Source: Oscillospiraceae bacterium (lineage in GTDB: Bacteria > Bacillota > Clostridia > Oscillospirales > Acutalibacteraceae). From it: 64,000 nucleotides of DNA. How positions within the stretch are numbered: position 1 is the stretch's first letter; every line of letters starts with the position of its first letter. This document shows, in pieces, positions 25,428-35,761 of this stretch. The stretch is from contig JAISJQ010000048.1 in NCBI GenBank assembly GCA_031261445.1, positions 1-64,000 of the forward strand. Direction: 5' to 3'. Below the pieces are notes generated by a model, which did no database searches, was not told where the DNA came from, and saw nothing but the letters and a program-made list of their open reading frames with translations. The position numbers were made by a program, and so were the translations under genes.

Positions 25428-26208
25428 CGAAAAAAAGACAAAGAGGAAATTGCCGCGTTGCCGTGCAATTTCAGTTCCGCTGGCACTGCTGGTGCTGGTG
25501 GGTTTGGGTGCGTGTGGGTCTCTCCCCAAAAACACGAACCCCGCGCCCAGCGGGGAAACCTACCCAACGATGCCCACGTTCACCGTGCCGCCGCCCTCTG
25601 TCGCCTACACCAGCCCCTTCGCGACAGAGCTGAGCACACTGCCCGCTACCGAACAAACGATACCCACGCTCTCCGCGCCCGCCGCGCAGACGACCACAAA
25701 ACCGCCCGCGCCGCCGACGACGGCACGCGTCATCACGACCAAACCCAGCACCAAACCCACGACCACAAAGCCGCCTGTGCCTGCCACCACCACAGCGCCG
25801 CCCGTCATCGCGGGCTATCGCATCGTGTGGGCGCAGAAGGAGATTCTGCGCCTGAGCAATATTGAGCGCGACAAAGCGGGTCTCTTGCCGCTCACGATGG
25901 GGTCGGATAGCCTGCAAAGCGCCGCCAATACGCGTGCGCGGGAGGCATCCGTCCGCTGGGGGCACACGCGCCCCAACGGTTTGGGGTTTGTATCGGTGTT
26001 CACGCAATATTTTGTTTTGTATCAAGGCGCAGGCGAAAACCTGAGCAAGGTGCACGAGCAACCAGAGCAGATTGTGGCGGCGTGGATGGCCTCGCCCACG
26101 CACAAAGCCAACATCCTCAACCCCAAATATGAGGAGGTCTGCATGGGCTTTTATCGCGCCGAAAACGGCGCGGCCTATTGGGCACAGCTGTTTTTGCAGC
26201 CCATTTGA
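25414..26208 (+). CDS. CAP (SCP/PR1)-domain lipoprotein
   Basis: 264 residues. Basic N-terminus and a hydrophobic stretch ending in the lipobox LGAC (Cys about 34), a Thr/Pro-rich spacer (about 40-130, many TTKP units), then a CAP domain (about 140-264) with LSNIERDKAGL, GHTRPNG, GENL, IVAAWMASPTHKANIL. Predicted to be anchored on the outer face of the membrane with the domain reaching into the wall; many bacterial CAP proteins are linked to spores or the envelope. The start is uncertain: TTG 25414 or TTG 25417, both overlapping the leuS end. Its TGA stop lies inside the -35 box of the def promoter. Confidence 0.82.
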   Translation: MLWANEKKTKRKLPRCRAISVPLALLVLVGLGACGSLPKNTNPAPSGETYPTMPTFTVPPPSVAYTSPFATELSTLPATEQTIPTLSAPAAQTTTKPPAPPTTARVITTKPSTKPTTTKPPVPATTTAPPVIAGYRIVWAQKEILRLSNIERDKAGLLPLTMGSDSLQSAANTRAREASVRWGHTRPNGLGFVSVFTQYFVLYQGAGENLSKVHEQPEQIVAAWMASPTHKANILNPKYEEVCMGFYRAENGAAYWAQLFLQPI

Positions 26209-26233
26209 CAAATGCCGACAAGTGTGGTACAAT
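26205..26233 (+). promoter_or_regulatory. def promoter
   Basis: TTGACA (26205-26210, containing the TGA stop of the CAP gene), 17 bp, TACAAT (26228-26233). Confidence 0.8.
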
Positions 26234-26294
26234 TTATGCACTCTACGCGGTAGAGAGACAACAAATGCCGCGCTGAGAGCATAGAATATGTCAA

Positions 26295-26331
26295 TGCCTT
26301 TTGGCAGGATCTTCCGTCCGCTTTCGGACGG
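26295..26331 (+). promoter_or_regulatory. Two small hairpins in the def leader
   Basis: TGCC-TTTT-GGCA (26295-26306) and CCGTCCG-CTTT-CGGACGG (26314-26331). The leader is about 135 nt with a CTCTACGCGGTAGAG palindrome near its 5' end (26241-26255). Function unknown. Confidence 0.4.
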
Positions 26332-26374
26332 TGTCCCTGCTGTTTTTGTATCTTGCAGTAGTTCAGGTGTGATT

Positions 26375-26815
26375 ATGGCGATTCGCAACATCGTCCAATT
26401 GGGCGACCCGATACTGACCAAAGCCAGCCGCCCTGTCAAGAATTTTGACGACCGACTGGCGCAGTTGCTCGACGACATGCGCGACACGCTCAAAAAGGCG
26501 GACGGTGCAGGCCTCGCCGCCGTGCAGGTGGGCGTGCTGCGCCGCGTGTGCATTGTGGACGCCGGCGGCGAGACGCTCGAGCTGGTCAATCCAGAAATCC
26601 TCAAGCAAGAGGGCGAGCAGGTGGAGGAAGAGGGCTGCCTGAGCCTGCCGGGCAAGCAAGGCAAAACGCGCCGCCCCGCGCTGGTGGATATCCGCGCACA
26701 GGATCGCGCAGGCAAATGGCACATCCATCGCGGCGAGGGCGTAAAAGCCCGCGCCTTCTGCCATGAAATTGATCATTTGGATGGCATATTATTTACGCAA
26801 CGCGTTATCAATTAA
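26375..26815 (+). CDS. def: Peptide deformylase
   Basis: 146 residues. Removes the formyl group from new N-termini. All three catalytic motifs are intact: GAGLAAVQVG (about 48), EGCLSLP (about 90) and HEIDH (about 132), which bind the catalytic metal. ATG 26375 follows a weak AGGTG; the longer frame from 26288 is rejected because residues before MAIRNIVQ are not conserved. The last residues and the TAA stop lie at the border of an R2 repeat. Convergent with ruvA. Confidence 0.95.
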   Translation: MAIRNIVQLGDPILTKASRPVKNFDDRLAQLLDDMRDTLKKADGAGLAAVQVGVLRRVCIVDAGGETLELVNPEILKQEGEQVEEEGCLSLPGKQGKTRRPALVDIRAQDRAGKWHIHRGEGVKARAFCHEIDHLDGILFTQRVIN

Positions 26816-27056
26816 CAATTGACAATGAACAATTATCTGTAGGGGCGACCGTCCCCGGTCGCCCGTTGATTCCGTAGGGGGCGATGTCCACATCGCCCCG
26901 TTTGTCCATTATCACAATGAACACTATTCTGTATTAAGAATCCTTCTGTAGGGGACGCCGCCCACGGCGTCCCGCAGATCCCCAAAACCGTGGAGAACAG
27001 CGGGCGGCAGATCGCCGCCCCTACCAACAATTGTACATTGTCAATTGTTCATTATT
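26806..27056. repeat. Composite element with R2 terminal inverted repeats and four R1 hairpins
   Basis: Left end TTAACAATTGACAATGAAC, right end GTACATTGTCAATTGTTCAT in inverted orientation. Inside are R1 hairpins with cores GACCGTCCCCGGTC, GATGTCCACATC, GACGCCGCCCACGGCGTC and GGCAGATCGCC. It fills the gap between convergent def and ruvA; both stop codons lie in the ends. Confidence 0.8.
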
Positions 27057-27631
27057 TTAAGTGCCGCGCGAATGAGCACGTCGGCAGACATGGATACGTC
27101 CAGCCCGGAGAGGGCGCGGGCGGCTTCGGTGCGGCTGTAGCCCAATGCGCACAGAGCCTCCAGTGCCTCGCTGCCGCCGTCCGCGCTCACGTTTTGGATC
27201 GCGCCATAATCCACGCCGTTGCCCAGTTCAAAGTCCATCATTTTCCCCTTGAGCTCCAGCACGATGCGTTGCGCCAGCTTCGCCCCCACGCCTTGCGCGG
27301 TCTGGATGGTTTTCGCGTCCGATGAGGCGACACACAGCGCCAGCTTGTCCGGCGAGAGCTCGGACAAAATCGCCATCGCCGCCTTCGCGCCCACGCCCGT
27401 CACGTTCAGCAGCAGGCGGAAGGTCTGCTGCTCTATATTCGTGCCAAAGCCGCACAGTTCCAGCGCGTCGTCGCGCACCAGCATATGCGTGAACAGGCTG
27501 GCCGTCTGCCCCTCCTCCAAGCGGCTGAGCACGCCGCGCGGGCACAGCAAGCGAAACGCCACGCCGCCGCAATCCACGGCCACACTGAGCGCGTCCAGAT
27601 GCACAACCTTGCCGGTGATGCTGTAAAACAT
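27041..27631 (-). CDS. ruvA: Holliday junction DNA helicase subunit RuvA
   Basis: 196 residues. Tetrameric junction-binding protein that loads RuvB. OB-fold N-terminus MFYSITGKVVHLD, helix-hairpin-helix region with LLNVTGVGAKAAMAIL (about 70-85) and GVGAKLAQRIVLELKGK (about 105-121), and a C-terminal RuvB-binding domain (about 150-196). AAAGGAGA precedes ATG 27631. Follows mfd by 23 bp, so the two DNA-repair genes are probably cotranscribed; ruvB and ruvC are not next to it. The final IMNN comes from an R2 repeat. Confidence 0.95.
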   Translation of the reverse strand: MFYSITGKVVHLDALSVAVDCGGVAFRLLCPRGVLSRLEEGQTASLFTHMLVRDDALELCGFGTNIEQQTFRLLLNVTGVGAKAAMAILSELSPDKLALCVASSDAKTIQTAQGVGAKLAQRIVLELKGKMMDFELGNGVDYGAIQNVSADGGSEALEALCALGYSRTEAARALSGLDVSMSADVLIRAALKIMNN

Positions 27632-27654
27632 GTGGTTTCTCCTTTTGCTGTGCC

Positions 27655-30600
27655 CTACTGGGAAAGTGTCTGCAAGACGGTTTTTAGCTCTGTCAGCTGG
27701 TCGCTCCCCGGCAAGAGCCGCAGGGCGATATGCGGTTTGTTCTGCATGTTGAGGGTCACGCGCCCGCCGTAGTGCTGCATGAGTTTTTGGAACGCCGCCG
27801 GGTCAAGGTCGTTCAGGTACAGCAGCAGGCGGCCCGCATCGCGGCGGATTTCCGCGATGTGCACCCGCTCCGCCACGGCACGCAGCAGCGCGATCTGCAC
27901 TAGCCCCAGCGCGGCGGCGGGCGGCTCACCAAAGCGGTCAATCAGCTCGTCCGTCACGTCGTCCGCGTCCGCCTGATTGCGAATTTCCGCAATGCGGCGG
28001 TAGATCCCCAACCGTTGGGGGACGGACGAAATGTAGTCGTCGGGGATGTGTGCGTCCACGGGCAGGTCGATGAGGCAGGGCGTGGTGCTGTGCTCATCGG
28101 GGGCTTCGCCCTTGAGCTCCAGCACCGCCTCCTCCAAAATCCGCAGGTACATCTCGTAGCCCACGGCCTCCATGTTGCCGCTCTGCTGCGCACCCAACAG
28201 GTTGCCCGCCCCGCGCAACTCCAAGTCGCGCATGGCAATCATGAACCCGCTGCCGAACTGGGTATATTCGCGGATGGCGGCCAAGCGGCGCTGGGCAATC
28301 TCCGTCATTTCCTTGCCCTTGCGGAAGGTGAGGTACGCGCTGGCTCGCCGGGCAGAGCGCCCCACGCGGCCACGAATTTGGTGCAGTTGCGAGAGGCCGA
28401 ACCGGTCAGCATCCTCAATAATCAGTGTGTTCACGTTGGGGACGTCCACCCCCGCTTCGATGATGGTGGTGCACACCAGAATATCCAGCGTGCCCTCCAG
28501 CAGACCGCGCCAGACCTCCGAGAGCTCCTCCTCGCGCATCTTGCCGTGCCCCACGCCAATGTGCGCTTCGGGTAGCAGTTCCTGCAGCTTTTTGGCCGTG
28601 TCGTAGATCGTCTCGACGCGATTGTGCAGGTAATACACCTGCCCGCCGCGCCGGAGTTCCATTTGGATGGCCTGCGCCAGCACACCCCAATTGTGTTCCA
28701 GCACGTAGGTCTGCACAGGGTGACGATCCTGCGGCGCTTCCTCCAGCACGGACATATCCCGCACGCCGCTCATGGCCATGTTGAGCGTGCGCGGGATGGG
28801 CGTAGCGGTGAGGGTCAGTACGTCCACGCCGGGAAAGCGATTCTTGAGCTTTTCCTTCTGCTCCACGCCAAAGCGTTGCTCCTCGTCCACCACCAATAGC
28901 CCCAAATCGTGAAACGCCACGCCGCCGCTGAGGATTCTGTGCGTGCCAATGACCAGCTCAATGTGCCCGCGCCGCAGACCGTCGAGTGTCTTTTTCTGCT
29001 CCTTGGCGGGGACAAAGCGCGAGAGCATCCGCACGTCAATGGGGAAGCCCTCAAAGCGTGCCTTCGCGGTTTGGTAGTGCTGCAGCGCAAGGATGGTGGT
29101 GGGCACGAGAATGGCGCACTGCTTGCCCTCCGCCGCGCACTTGAACGCCGCGCGTAGCGCCACCTCCGTCTTGCCAAAGCCCACGTCGCCGCAAAGCAGG
29201 CGATCCATGGGGTGCGGCTGCTCCATGTCCTCGGTCACCTGCGCGATGCAGCGCAACTGGTCGTTTGTCTCCTCGTAGGGGAAGCGGCGGGCAAAATCCG
29301 CCGCCATGTCGTCGTCTTCGGGGAAGGCGTGCCCCGGCGCGGCCGCGCGTTTGGCGTAGAGGGCGATGAGCTCCTTGGCGATGTCCTTCACCGCCGCGCG
29401 GGTGCGCGTCTTCGCTTTTTCCCAGTCCATGCCACCCAGACGCGAGAGCTTGACGGGGCGGTCGTCGCTGTGCGGACCGATGTAGCGCGTCACCATGTCC
29501 AGTTGCGTCACAGGGACATACAGCACGTCTTTTTTGTCGTACTGAATCTTGATGTAGTCCTTCAGCGCACCGCCGGCCTCCAGCCGCGTCACGCCCACAA
29601 AAACGCCGATGCCGTGCGCCGCGTGGACGACGTAGTCTCCCGCGCGGAGCTCCTCAATGCTGGTGAACGCGCCTTGAGGATTGTGTTTAGTTGTTTGGCG
29701 GCGGCGCGTGCTACTCTGGGCTTTTTGCGCGGCAGAGAAGAGTGTGAAGCTCGCCTCTGGGTACGCAAACCCTGCCGAAAGTGCTCCGTGGAGCACGCTC
29801 ACGCTCCCGACGGGGAAGTCCTCTGGCACAGCGCGATAGCGCACGGACGGGACATCCGCCGCGCCCAAATCCGCGTACAGCGCATCGGCGGCCTTGTCCG
29901 TCTGCGCCAGCACCACAATGGTCTGCGTGCGCTGCGCCAGCAGGGGACGGATGTCCTCCAGCAGCACCTGCAGCGAGCCGCTCCACGCGGCCGGTTGGTG
30001 TGCCTGTAGTGTCACGAGCGCCTGCACGGGCGTATCGAACGAGCCCCGCGCGAAGGTGTCCATATACACCGTGACGCGCTTTTCATATTGCGCCACCACC
30101 GCGCTCCACGGCAGGGACTGCTCCAGCAGCAACGCCGCCGCGCGGACTTTTTTGCCGCGCGTTTTCTCCTCCGCCAGACTCTCCGCCACCGTCTGCGCCA
30201 AAAGCTCCTGCGCCGCGTGGAAGGATTCCTTGACCGCGTGGGTTTCCAGCACGCAAAGTGGCGCGTGGGGGAGATAGTCAAACAGCGTGGCCGCGCCGCC
30301 AGGGGTTTCGGTCGCCGGGGGAATCTCCGCCGCCGCGAGAGCCGCACCCCGCCGCTGGGTTTCGGGGTCAAAAACAGCCAGAGAATCCAACGTATTGCCC
30401 CAAAAATCAAGGCGCAGGGGTTGCAGAGAATTTTGGCTGTCGTGTCCCGGTGGGCAGACATCCAAAATGCCGCCGCGCAGACTGAACTGCCCCGCGCCCT
30501 CCACCTGTTCGCCGCGCACATAGCCCGCCCGCACCAAGTGTTCCGCCAATTGAGTCAGGTTGTAGTCGCGCCCCACCTGCACGGTCAGGATCTGCCCGCG

Positions 30601-31017
30601 CAGGACATCGCTGGCCACCGTGGTTTGGGCGGCTGCCTCGGAGGTGGTGACGACGGCGTCGCATTCGCCGCGTAGCAAGGCCGTCAGCGTGCTTAGCCGC
30701 GCGTGCTCGTATTCCCGCGAGTGCGCCGCATCTCCCGCCAATGACCATTCCCGCGCTGGATACACCAGCGTGCGGCAACCCATCACGTTCATGTCTGCCG
30801 CAACGCGGGCGCAGCTCCCCTCGTCCGGCGTGAGCACAATCACGGGCGCGGCGAGCGCGGCGATGGATGCGCAAACGTGCGCTTTGTGTAACAAATACAG
30901 CCCCGTGATTCCCATCTGGAACACAGGGGACTGCGCCCCGCCAGAGCGTCCCAACGCATCGCGCAGGGTGTGTAGCTCTGGCAGGAGATTCATTAGTTTG
31001 CTGTATGCGTTGTGCAT
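27655..31017 (-). CDS. mfd: Transcription-repair coupling factor
   Basis: 1120 residues. Removes RNA polymerase stalled at lesions and recruits UvrA. UvrB-like N-terminal region, the polymerase-interaction domain (about 460-530, GDYVVHAAHGIGVFVG), translocase motifs with Walker A GDVGFGKTEVALRAA and DEEQ in VVDEEQRFGVEQKE, and a C-terminal TRCF domain. ATG 31017 lies only 6 bp after the -10 box and has no ribosome site, so the mRNA is probably leaderless; ATG 30993 is an alternative, also without a ribosome site. Confidence 0.95.
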   Translation of the reverse strand: MHNAYSKLMNLLPELHTLRDALGRSGGAQSPVFQMGITGLYLLHKAHVCASIAALAAPVIVLTPDEGSCARVAADMNVMGCRTLVYPAREWSLAGDAAHSREYEHARLSTLTALLRGECDAVVTTSEAAAQTTVASDVLRGQILTVQVGRDYNLTQLAEHLVRAGYVRGEQVEGAGQFSLRGGILDVCPPGHDSQNSLQPLRLDFWGNTLDSLAVFDPETQRRGAALAAAEIPPATETPGGAATLFDYLPHAPLCVLETHAVKESFHAAQELLAQTVAESLAEEKTRGKKVRAAALLLEQSLPWSAVVAQYEKRVTVYMDTFARGSFDTPVQALVTLQAHQPAAWSGSLQVLLEDIRPLLAQRTQTIVVLAQTDKAADALYADLGAADVPSVRYRAVPEDFPVGSVSVLHGALSAGFAYPEASFTLFSAAQKAQSSTRRRQTTKHNPQGAFTSIEELRAGDYVVHAAHGIGVFVGVTRLEAGGALKDYIKIQYDKKDVLYVPVTQLDMVTRYIGPHSDDRPVKLSRLGGMDWEKAKTRTRAAVKDIAKELIALYAKRAAAPGHAFPEDDDMAADFARRFPYEETNDQLRCIAQVTEDMEQPHPMDRLLCGDVGFGKTEVALRAAFKCAAEGKQCAILVPTTILALQHYQTAKARFEGFPIDVRMLSRFVPAKEQKKTLDGLRRGHIELVIGTHRILSGGVAFHDLGLLVVDEEQRFGVEQKEKLKNRFPGVDVLTLTATPIPRTLNMAMSGVRDMSVLEEAPQDRHPVQTYVLEHNWGVLAQAIQMELRRGGQVYYLHNRVETIYDTAKKLQELLPEAHIGVGHGKMREEELSEVWRGLLEGTLDILVCTTIIEAGVDVPNVNTLIIEDADRFGLSQLHQIRGRVGRSARRASAYLTFRKGKEMTEIAQRRLAAIREYTQFGSGFMIAMRDLELRGAGNLLGAQQSGNMEAVGYEMYLRILEEAVLELKGEAPDEHSTTPCLIDLPVDAHIPDDYISSVPQRLGIYRRIAEIRNQADADDVTDELIDRFGEPPAAALGLVQIALLRAVAERVHIAEIRRDAGRLLLYLNDLDPAAFQKLMQHYGGRVTLNMQNKPHIALRLLPGSDQLTELKTVLQTLSQ

Positions 31018-31023
31018 GGCCTT

Positions 31024-31052
31024 ATTATACCAGAAAAAGGCGCACAAAGCAA
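31024..31052 (-). promoter_or_regulatory. mfd-ruvA promoter, leaderless arrangement
   Basis: On the minus strand TTGCTT (31052-31047), 17 bp, TATAAT (31029-31024). The predicted transcription start is at or next to the mfd ATG. Confidence 0.7.
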
Positions 31053-31055
31053 ATC

Positions 31056-31341
31056 AGGTAATAGTGAATAGTGAATAGTGAATAGGTATTTGCCTCTGTA
31101 GGGGCGACCCTTGTGGTCGCCCTGTGGGGGTGTAGGGGCGGATATCATCCGCCCGCTGGGTTGGCGGCAACCTGGCGCCCCGCTGTAGGGGCGCACGCCC
31201 CCGTGCGCCTGCCGCAACGAGGAATGAGGTGTAAGAATTCAGGCACGAGGTCTGTAGGGGCGGCAACCTGCCGCCCGTTGATTTCCACACACCCAGCGGG
31301 CGGATGATATCCGCCCCTACAGACCTTATGCTCAGCCCTCA
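31056..31341. repeat. R3 plus R1 array between mfd and rpoD
   Basis: GTGAATAGTGAATAGTGAAT (R3, 31066 on), then R1 hairpins with cores GACCCTTGTGGTC, GGATATCATCC, an imperfect GGCAACCTGGCG, GCACGCCCCCGTGC, GGCAACCTGCC and GGATGATATCC (reversed), with one R6-like word at 31221-31250. No gene was recognised. Confidence 0.8.
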
Positions 31342-32616
<1,275 letters not shown>

Positions 32617-32673
32617 GATCTATCCTCTTCTTTGTTTTTTGTGTATATCAAACGCATTGCGTGTGATGGCTGG

Positions 32674-34524
32674 TTATGATTGTAACAGCGCACGAAAATC
32701 CTCGTCGGCCAGCTGCGTCAGATCCTCTGGGGGCTTGTCCTGCGCGTGGACGAGGACGTCCAGACAGTCGCGGCATTCCTCTTCGCTGGCGGCCACGTCC
32801 TGCACAGAGAGCCGCACCAAAAGCGCGAGCTCCTCGGGCGTAGCGTCCTGACCGAAGTAGGCTGGATCCACCTCCAGCCCCGCCGCGAGCCGCCCGAAGA
32901 TCTGTTCCGCCGCGTGGCGTAAGTCCGGCGAGGGAAAGCACTGAGCCGTCTGTGCCGACAGCGCGAGCCGCCGAGCGAGCGTGGGTTCGTGCAACAGTGC
33001 CGCCAAAAGCGTCTCTTGTGCGCGGACGACCTGCACGGGCACAGTGCCCTCCCGCGCGTAGACGGGTGCGAGGTTGGTGGGGATGAACAGCCGCTCTTTT
33101 TTGGCGGCGGACTTCTTTTGTATCTCATATCGCCGCGCCGTTTCGGCCACAATCGCCGCCTTGTCCACGCCCGTGTCTTCCGCCACGCGGGCGGCATAGA
33201 GATCCCGCGCCGTTTCGCTCAGGTGCATGGACGCGAGCGTCTGGCAGGCACGCTCCAGGTACTGCCGCTTGCCGTTGTCGGTGGATAAATCAAACTGCGA
33301 TCGCTCCGCGGAGAGGCGAAACTCGATGTCGTTGGCGGCACTATCCAGCAGGCTTTGGTAGCGCTCGCGCCCGTGACGGCGAATGATTTCGTCGGGATCT
33401 TTGCCGTCGGTCTCCTTGTTCCAGCGCAGCACCCGTACCCGCAAACCCGCCGCGTCAAAGATGGGCAGTGCCCGCGAGACCGCCTTTTGTCCGGCCTCGT
33501 CCGCGTCGTAGCTGAGCACCACCTCGTCCGCGTATCGCCGCAAGAGCAACGCCTGCTCCTTGGTCGTCGCCGTGCCCAGACACGCCACCGCGTCGGTGAA
33601 GCCCGCCTGCTGGAGCGCAATTACGTCCATATAGCCCTCGGCGAGGATCAGGCGTCCGCCATTCTTTTTGGCAAAGTTCAGCGCGTACACACCTTGAGAT
33701 TTTTTGTACACCGGCGTGTCAGAACTGTTGATGTATTTGGGCTGTTTGTAGGTGGATTGGGGCGCAAATTGTGTGTCACCGAGGGACGGCGGCATGTCTC
33801 CAACGGCGTATGGAACGTCTTCCCGCGGGCGTTGCCCGCCGCTGTCGTTCGGCGGTTTTTCGGTAAGGATGCGGCCGCCGAAGGCAATCACGCGCCCGCG
33901 TACGTCCAAAATCGGGAACATGACGCGCTCACGAAACGCCGGATACACGCTGCCTTTTTGACTTCTGCGTGCCAGATTGGCGATGACCAAAAGGTTCTCG
34001 TCATAGCCCGCCTCGCGCATGTGCCCCATGAAGTCATAGCCCGGCGGCGCCCAGCCCAGCCCAAAGTGCACGATGGTTTCCATGGTCAGTGCGCGGTCGG
34101 TCAGGTATTGCATCGCCACCCGCCCGCTGGCGTGGCGCAACTGGAGGTGGAAGTAGCGAGCGGCCTCGCGGTTGGCCTCCAGGATGCGGCGGCGCAGGGT
34201 TTCCATTTTTTCGTCTTCTGGCGTACCCAGATCCGGCACGCGCATCCCCGCGCGGTCGGCGAGTTCTTTCACCGCCTCAGAGAAATCTAGGTTCTCCATC
34301 TGCTGCAAAAACGTCACCGCGCTGCCGCCCGCGCCGCAACCAAAGCAGTAGTACAGCCCCTTGACGCTGTCCACGTTGAAAGACGGCGTGCGCTCGGCGT
34401 GGAACGGACACAAGCCGAGCAGCGCATTCCCGCGCCGCTTGAGCTGGACATACGGCGCAATGACCCCCTCAATGTCCGTGCGGCTGAGGAGCTCTTGAAA
34501 AAACGCGTCAGGAATGCGGGGCAT
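32674..34524 (-). CDS. dnaG: DNA primase
   Basis: 616 residues. Makes RNA primers at the fork. N-terminal CHC2 zinc finger (CPFH then CFGC, about 38-63), TOPRIM core with LAEGYMDVIALQQAGF and YDADEAGQKA, and a C-terminal helicase-binding domain. ATG 34524 is chosen over GTG 34530 because AGGAGG lies 7 bp before it. Part of dgt-dnaG-rpoD, with a repeat block interrupting between dgt and dnaG. Confidence 0.96.
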   Translation of the reverse strand: MPRIPDAFFQELLSRTDIEGVIAPYVQLKRRGNALLGLCPFHAERTPSFNVDSVKGLYYCFGCGAGGSAVTFLQQMENLDFSEAVKELADRAGMRVPDLGTPEDEKMETLRRRILEANREAARYFHLQLRHASGRVAMQYLTDRALTMETIVHFGLGWAPPGYDFMGHMREAGYDENLLVIANLARRSQKGSVYPAFRERVMFPILDVRGRVIAFGGRILTEKPPNDSGGQRPREDVPYAVGDMPPSLGDTQFAPQSTYKQPKYINSSDTPVYKKSQGVYALNFAKKNGGRLILAEGYMDVIALQQAGFTDAVACLGTATTKEQALLLRRYADEVVLSYDADEAGQKAVSRALPIFDAAGLRVRVLRWNKETDGKDPDEIIRRHGRERYQSLLDSAANDIEFRLSAERSQFDLSTDNGKRQYLERACQTLASMHLSETARDLYAARVAEDTGVDKAAIVAETARRYEIQKKSAAKKERLFIPTNLAPVYAREGTVPVQVVRAQETLLAALLHEPTLARRLALSAQTAQCFPSPDLRHAAEQIFGRLAAGLEVDPAYFGQDATPEELALLVRLSVQDVAASEEECRDCLDVLVHAQDKPPEDLTQLADEDFRALLQS

Positions 34525-34537
34525 GGTCACACCTCCT

Positions 34538-34762
34538 TTTTTAGTGAATAGTGAATAGTGAATAAGTTTTTTGTAGGGGCGATTGGCAATCGCCTGCTGG
34601 GGGAATGTGTAGGGGCGACCCTTGTGGTCGCCCGGCTGGGGTGAACGCAGTGTTGAGCGGATATCAGCAGACGCTGGGTGCGCACCCCTACGGGTGGATA
34701 GAGATGCCTTCAGTGTATAGTGCCCACCACCTATTCACTATTCACTATTACCTATTCACTAA
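34538..34762. repeat. Composite element with R3 terminal inverted repeats
   Basis: Left TTAGTGAATAGTGAATAGTG, right CTATTCACTATTACCTATTC in inverted orientation. Inside are R1 hairpins with cores GATTGGCAATC and GACCCTTGTGGTC, and a degenerate tail. The dgt stop codon (34761-34759) is part of the right end. Confidence 0.78.
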
Positions 34763-35754
34763 AATACTCCCCAGTCTTTGGGGACAAACAGGTCATTGAA
34801 AAGCGTGACGGCGTAGCGGTCGGTCATGCCGGCGATGTAGTCGCACACGGCGCGCTGTGTGCCTTCCGTCTCGGCAATGCGTATGTAGCCGCTGGGCAGG
34901 AGGTCGGGGTATTCACAGAAATATGTCCATAATCGTTGCAAAAGCGCCACAGCTTTGCCCTCTTCGCTCTTGCAGACGGGGTTGGTGTACACGTGGCTGA
35001 ACATGAACGCGTGCAGTTCTTCAAACGGCGCTTGGATGCCCGGCGCAAGGGCGATGTCGGCGACGCTACTCTGAATGCACGAGCGCACCAACGTGTTGAT
35101 CCGCACGGATTTTGTGCGCCCCAGCGCGTCGCGCAAGGCTTTGGGGATGTCCTCCTCCGTGAGCACGCCCGCGATGATGGCATCTTCGATGTCGTGATTG
35201 ATGTAGGCGATTTTGTCGGATAAGCGCACGATGCGTCCCTCCAGCGTGGAGGCCTGCGCACCGTGGGTGTGCCGCACAATGCCCTCAAGCGTTTCGCGCG
35301 TGAGGTTCAGCCCCGCGCCGTCCTTTTCCAGCACTTCGCATACGCGGCGCGACTGTTCGTAGTGCCGAAACCCGCCGGGCATCACTTCGCCCAAGGCGCG
35401 TTCGCCCGCGTGCCCAAAGGGCGTGTGCCCCAAATCGTGCCCCAAAGCAATGGCCTCGGTGAGGTTTTCGTTTAGGAGCAATGCTCCCGCGATGGTGCGG
35501 GCAATCTGGCTGACCTCCAGCGTGTGGGTCAGGCGGGTGCGGTAGTGGTCGCCCCGTGGACTGAGGAACACCTGGGTTTTGTGCTTAAGGCGGCGGAAGG
35601 CCTCGCAGTGGATGATGCGGTCGCGGTCGCGCTGAAACGCCGTGCGCACAGCGCAAGGCGTCTCGTCACGGGCGCGGGTGGCTGCGTCCGAAAACGCCGT
35701 GCGGGGCGAGAGCGTTGCCCGCTCGCGCTGCTCAGCCGCTTCACGCAATGTCAT
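34759..35754 (-). CDS. dgt: dGTP triphosphohydrolase-like HD-domain protein
   Basis: 331 residues. The HD-domain metal ligands are in RRLKHKTQVF, RLTHTLEVSQIART (His) and ALGHDLGHTPFGH (HD). Family members hydrolyse dNTPs to nucleoside and triphosphate; in Clostridia the gene usually precedes dnaG-rpoD as here. ATG 35754 has no strong ribosome site, and no clear promoter was seen in the R4-rich upstream DNA. Confidence 0.9.
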   Translation of the reverse strand: MTLREAAEQRERATLSPRTAFSDAATRARDETPCAVRTAFQRDRDRIIHCEAFRRLKHKTQVFLSPRGDHYRTRLTHTLEVSQIARTIAGALLLNENLTEAIALGHDLGHTPFGHAGERALGEVMPGGFRHYEQSRRVCEVLEKDGAGLNLTRETLEGIVRHTHGAQASTLEGRIVRLSDKIAYINHDIEDAIIAGVLTEEDIPKALRDALGRTKSVRINTLVRSCIQSSVADIALAPGIQAPFEELHAFMFSHVYTNPVCKSEEGKAVALLQRLWTYFCEYPDLLPSGYIRIAETEGTQRAVCDYIAGMTDRYAVTLFNDLFVPKDWGVF

Positions 35755-35761
35755 AATGCCA

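Noticed and set aside
22872..25535. 887-codon open frame antisense to leuS.
   Set aside because: Mirrors leuS codons; no ribosome site or domain; a common artefact of high GC at third codon positions.
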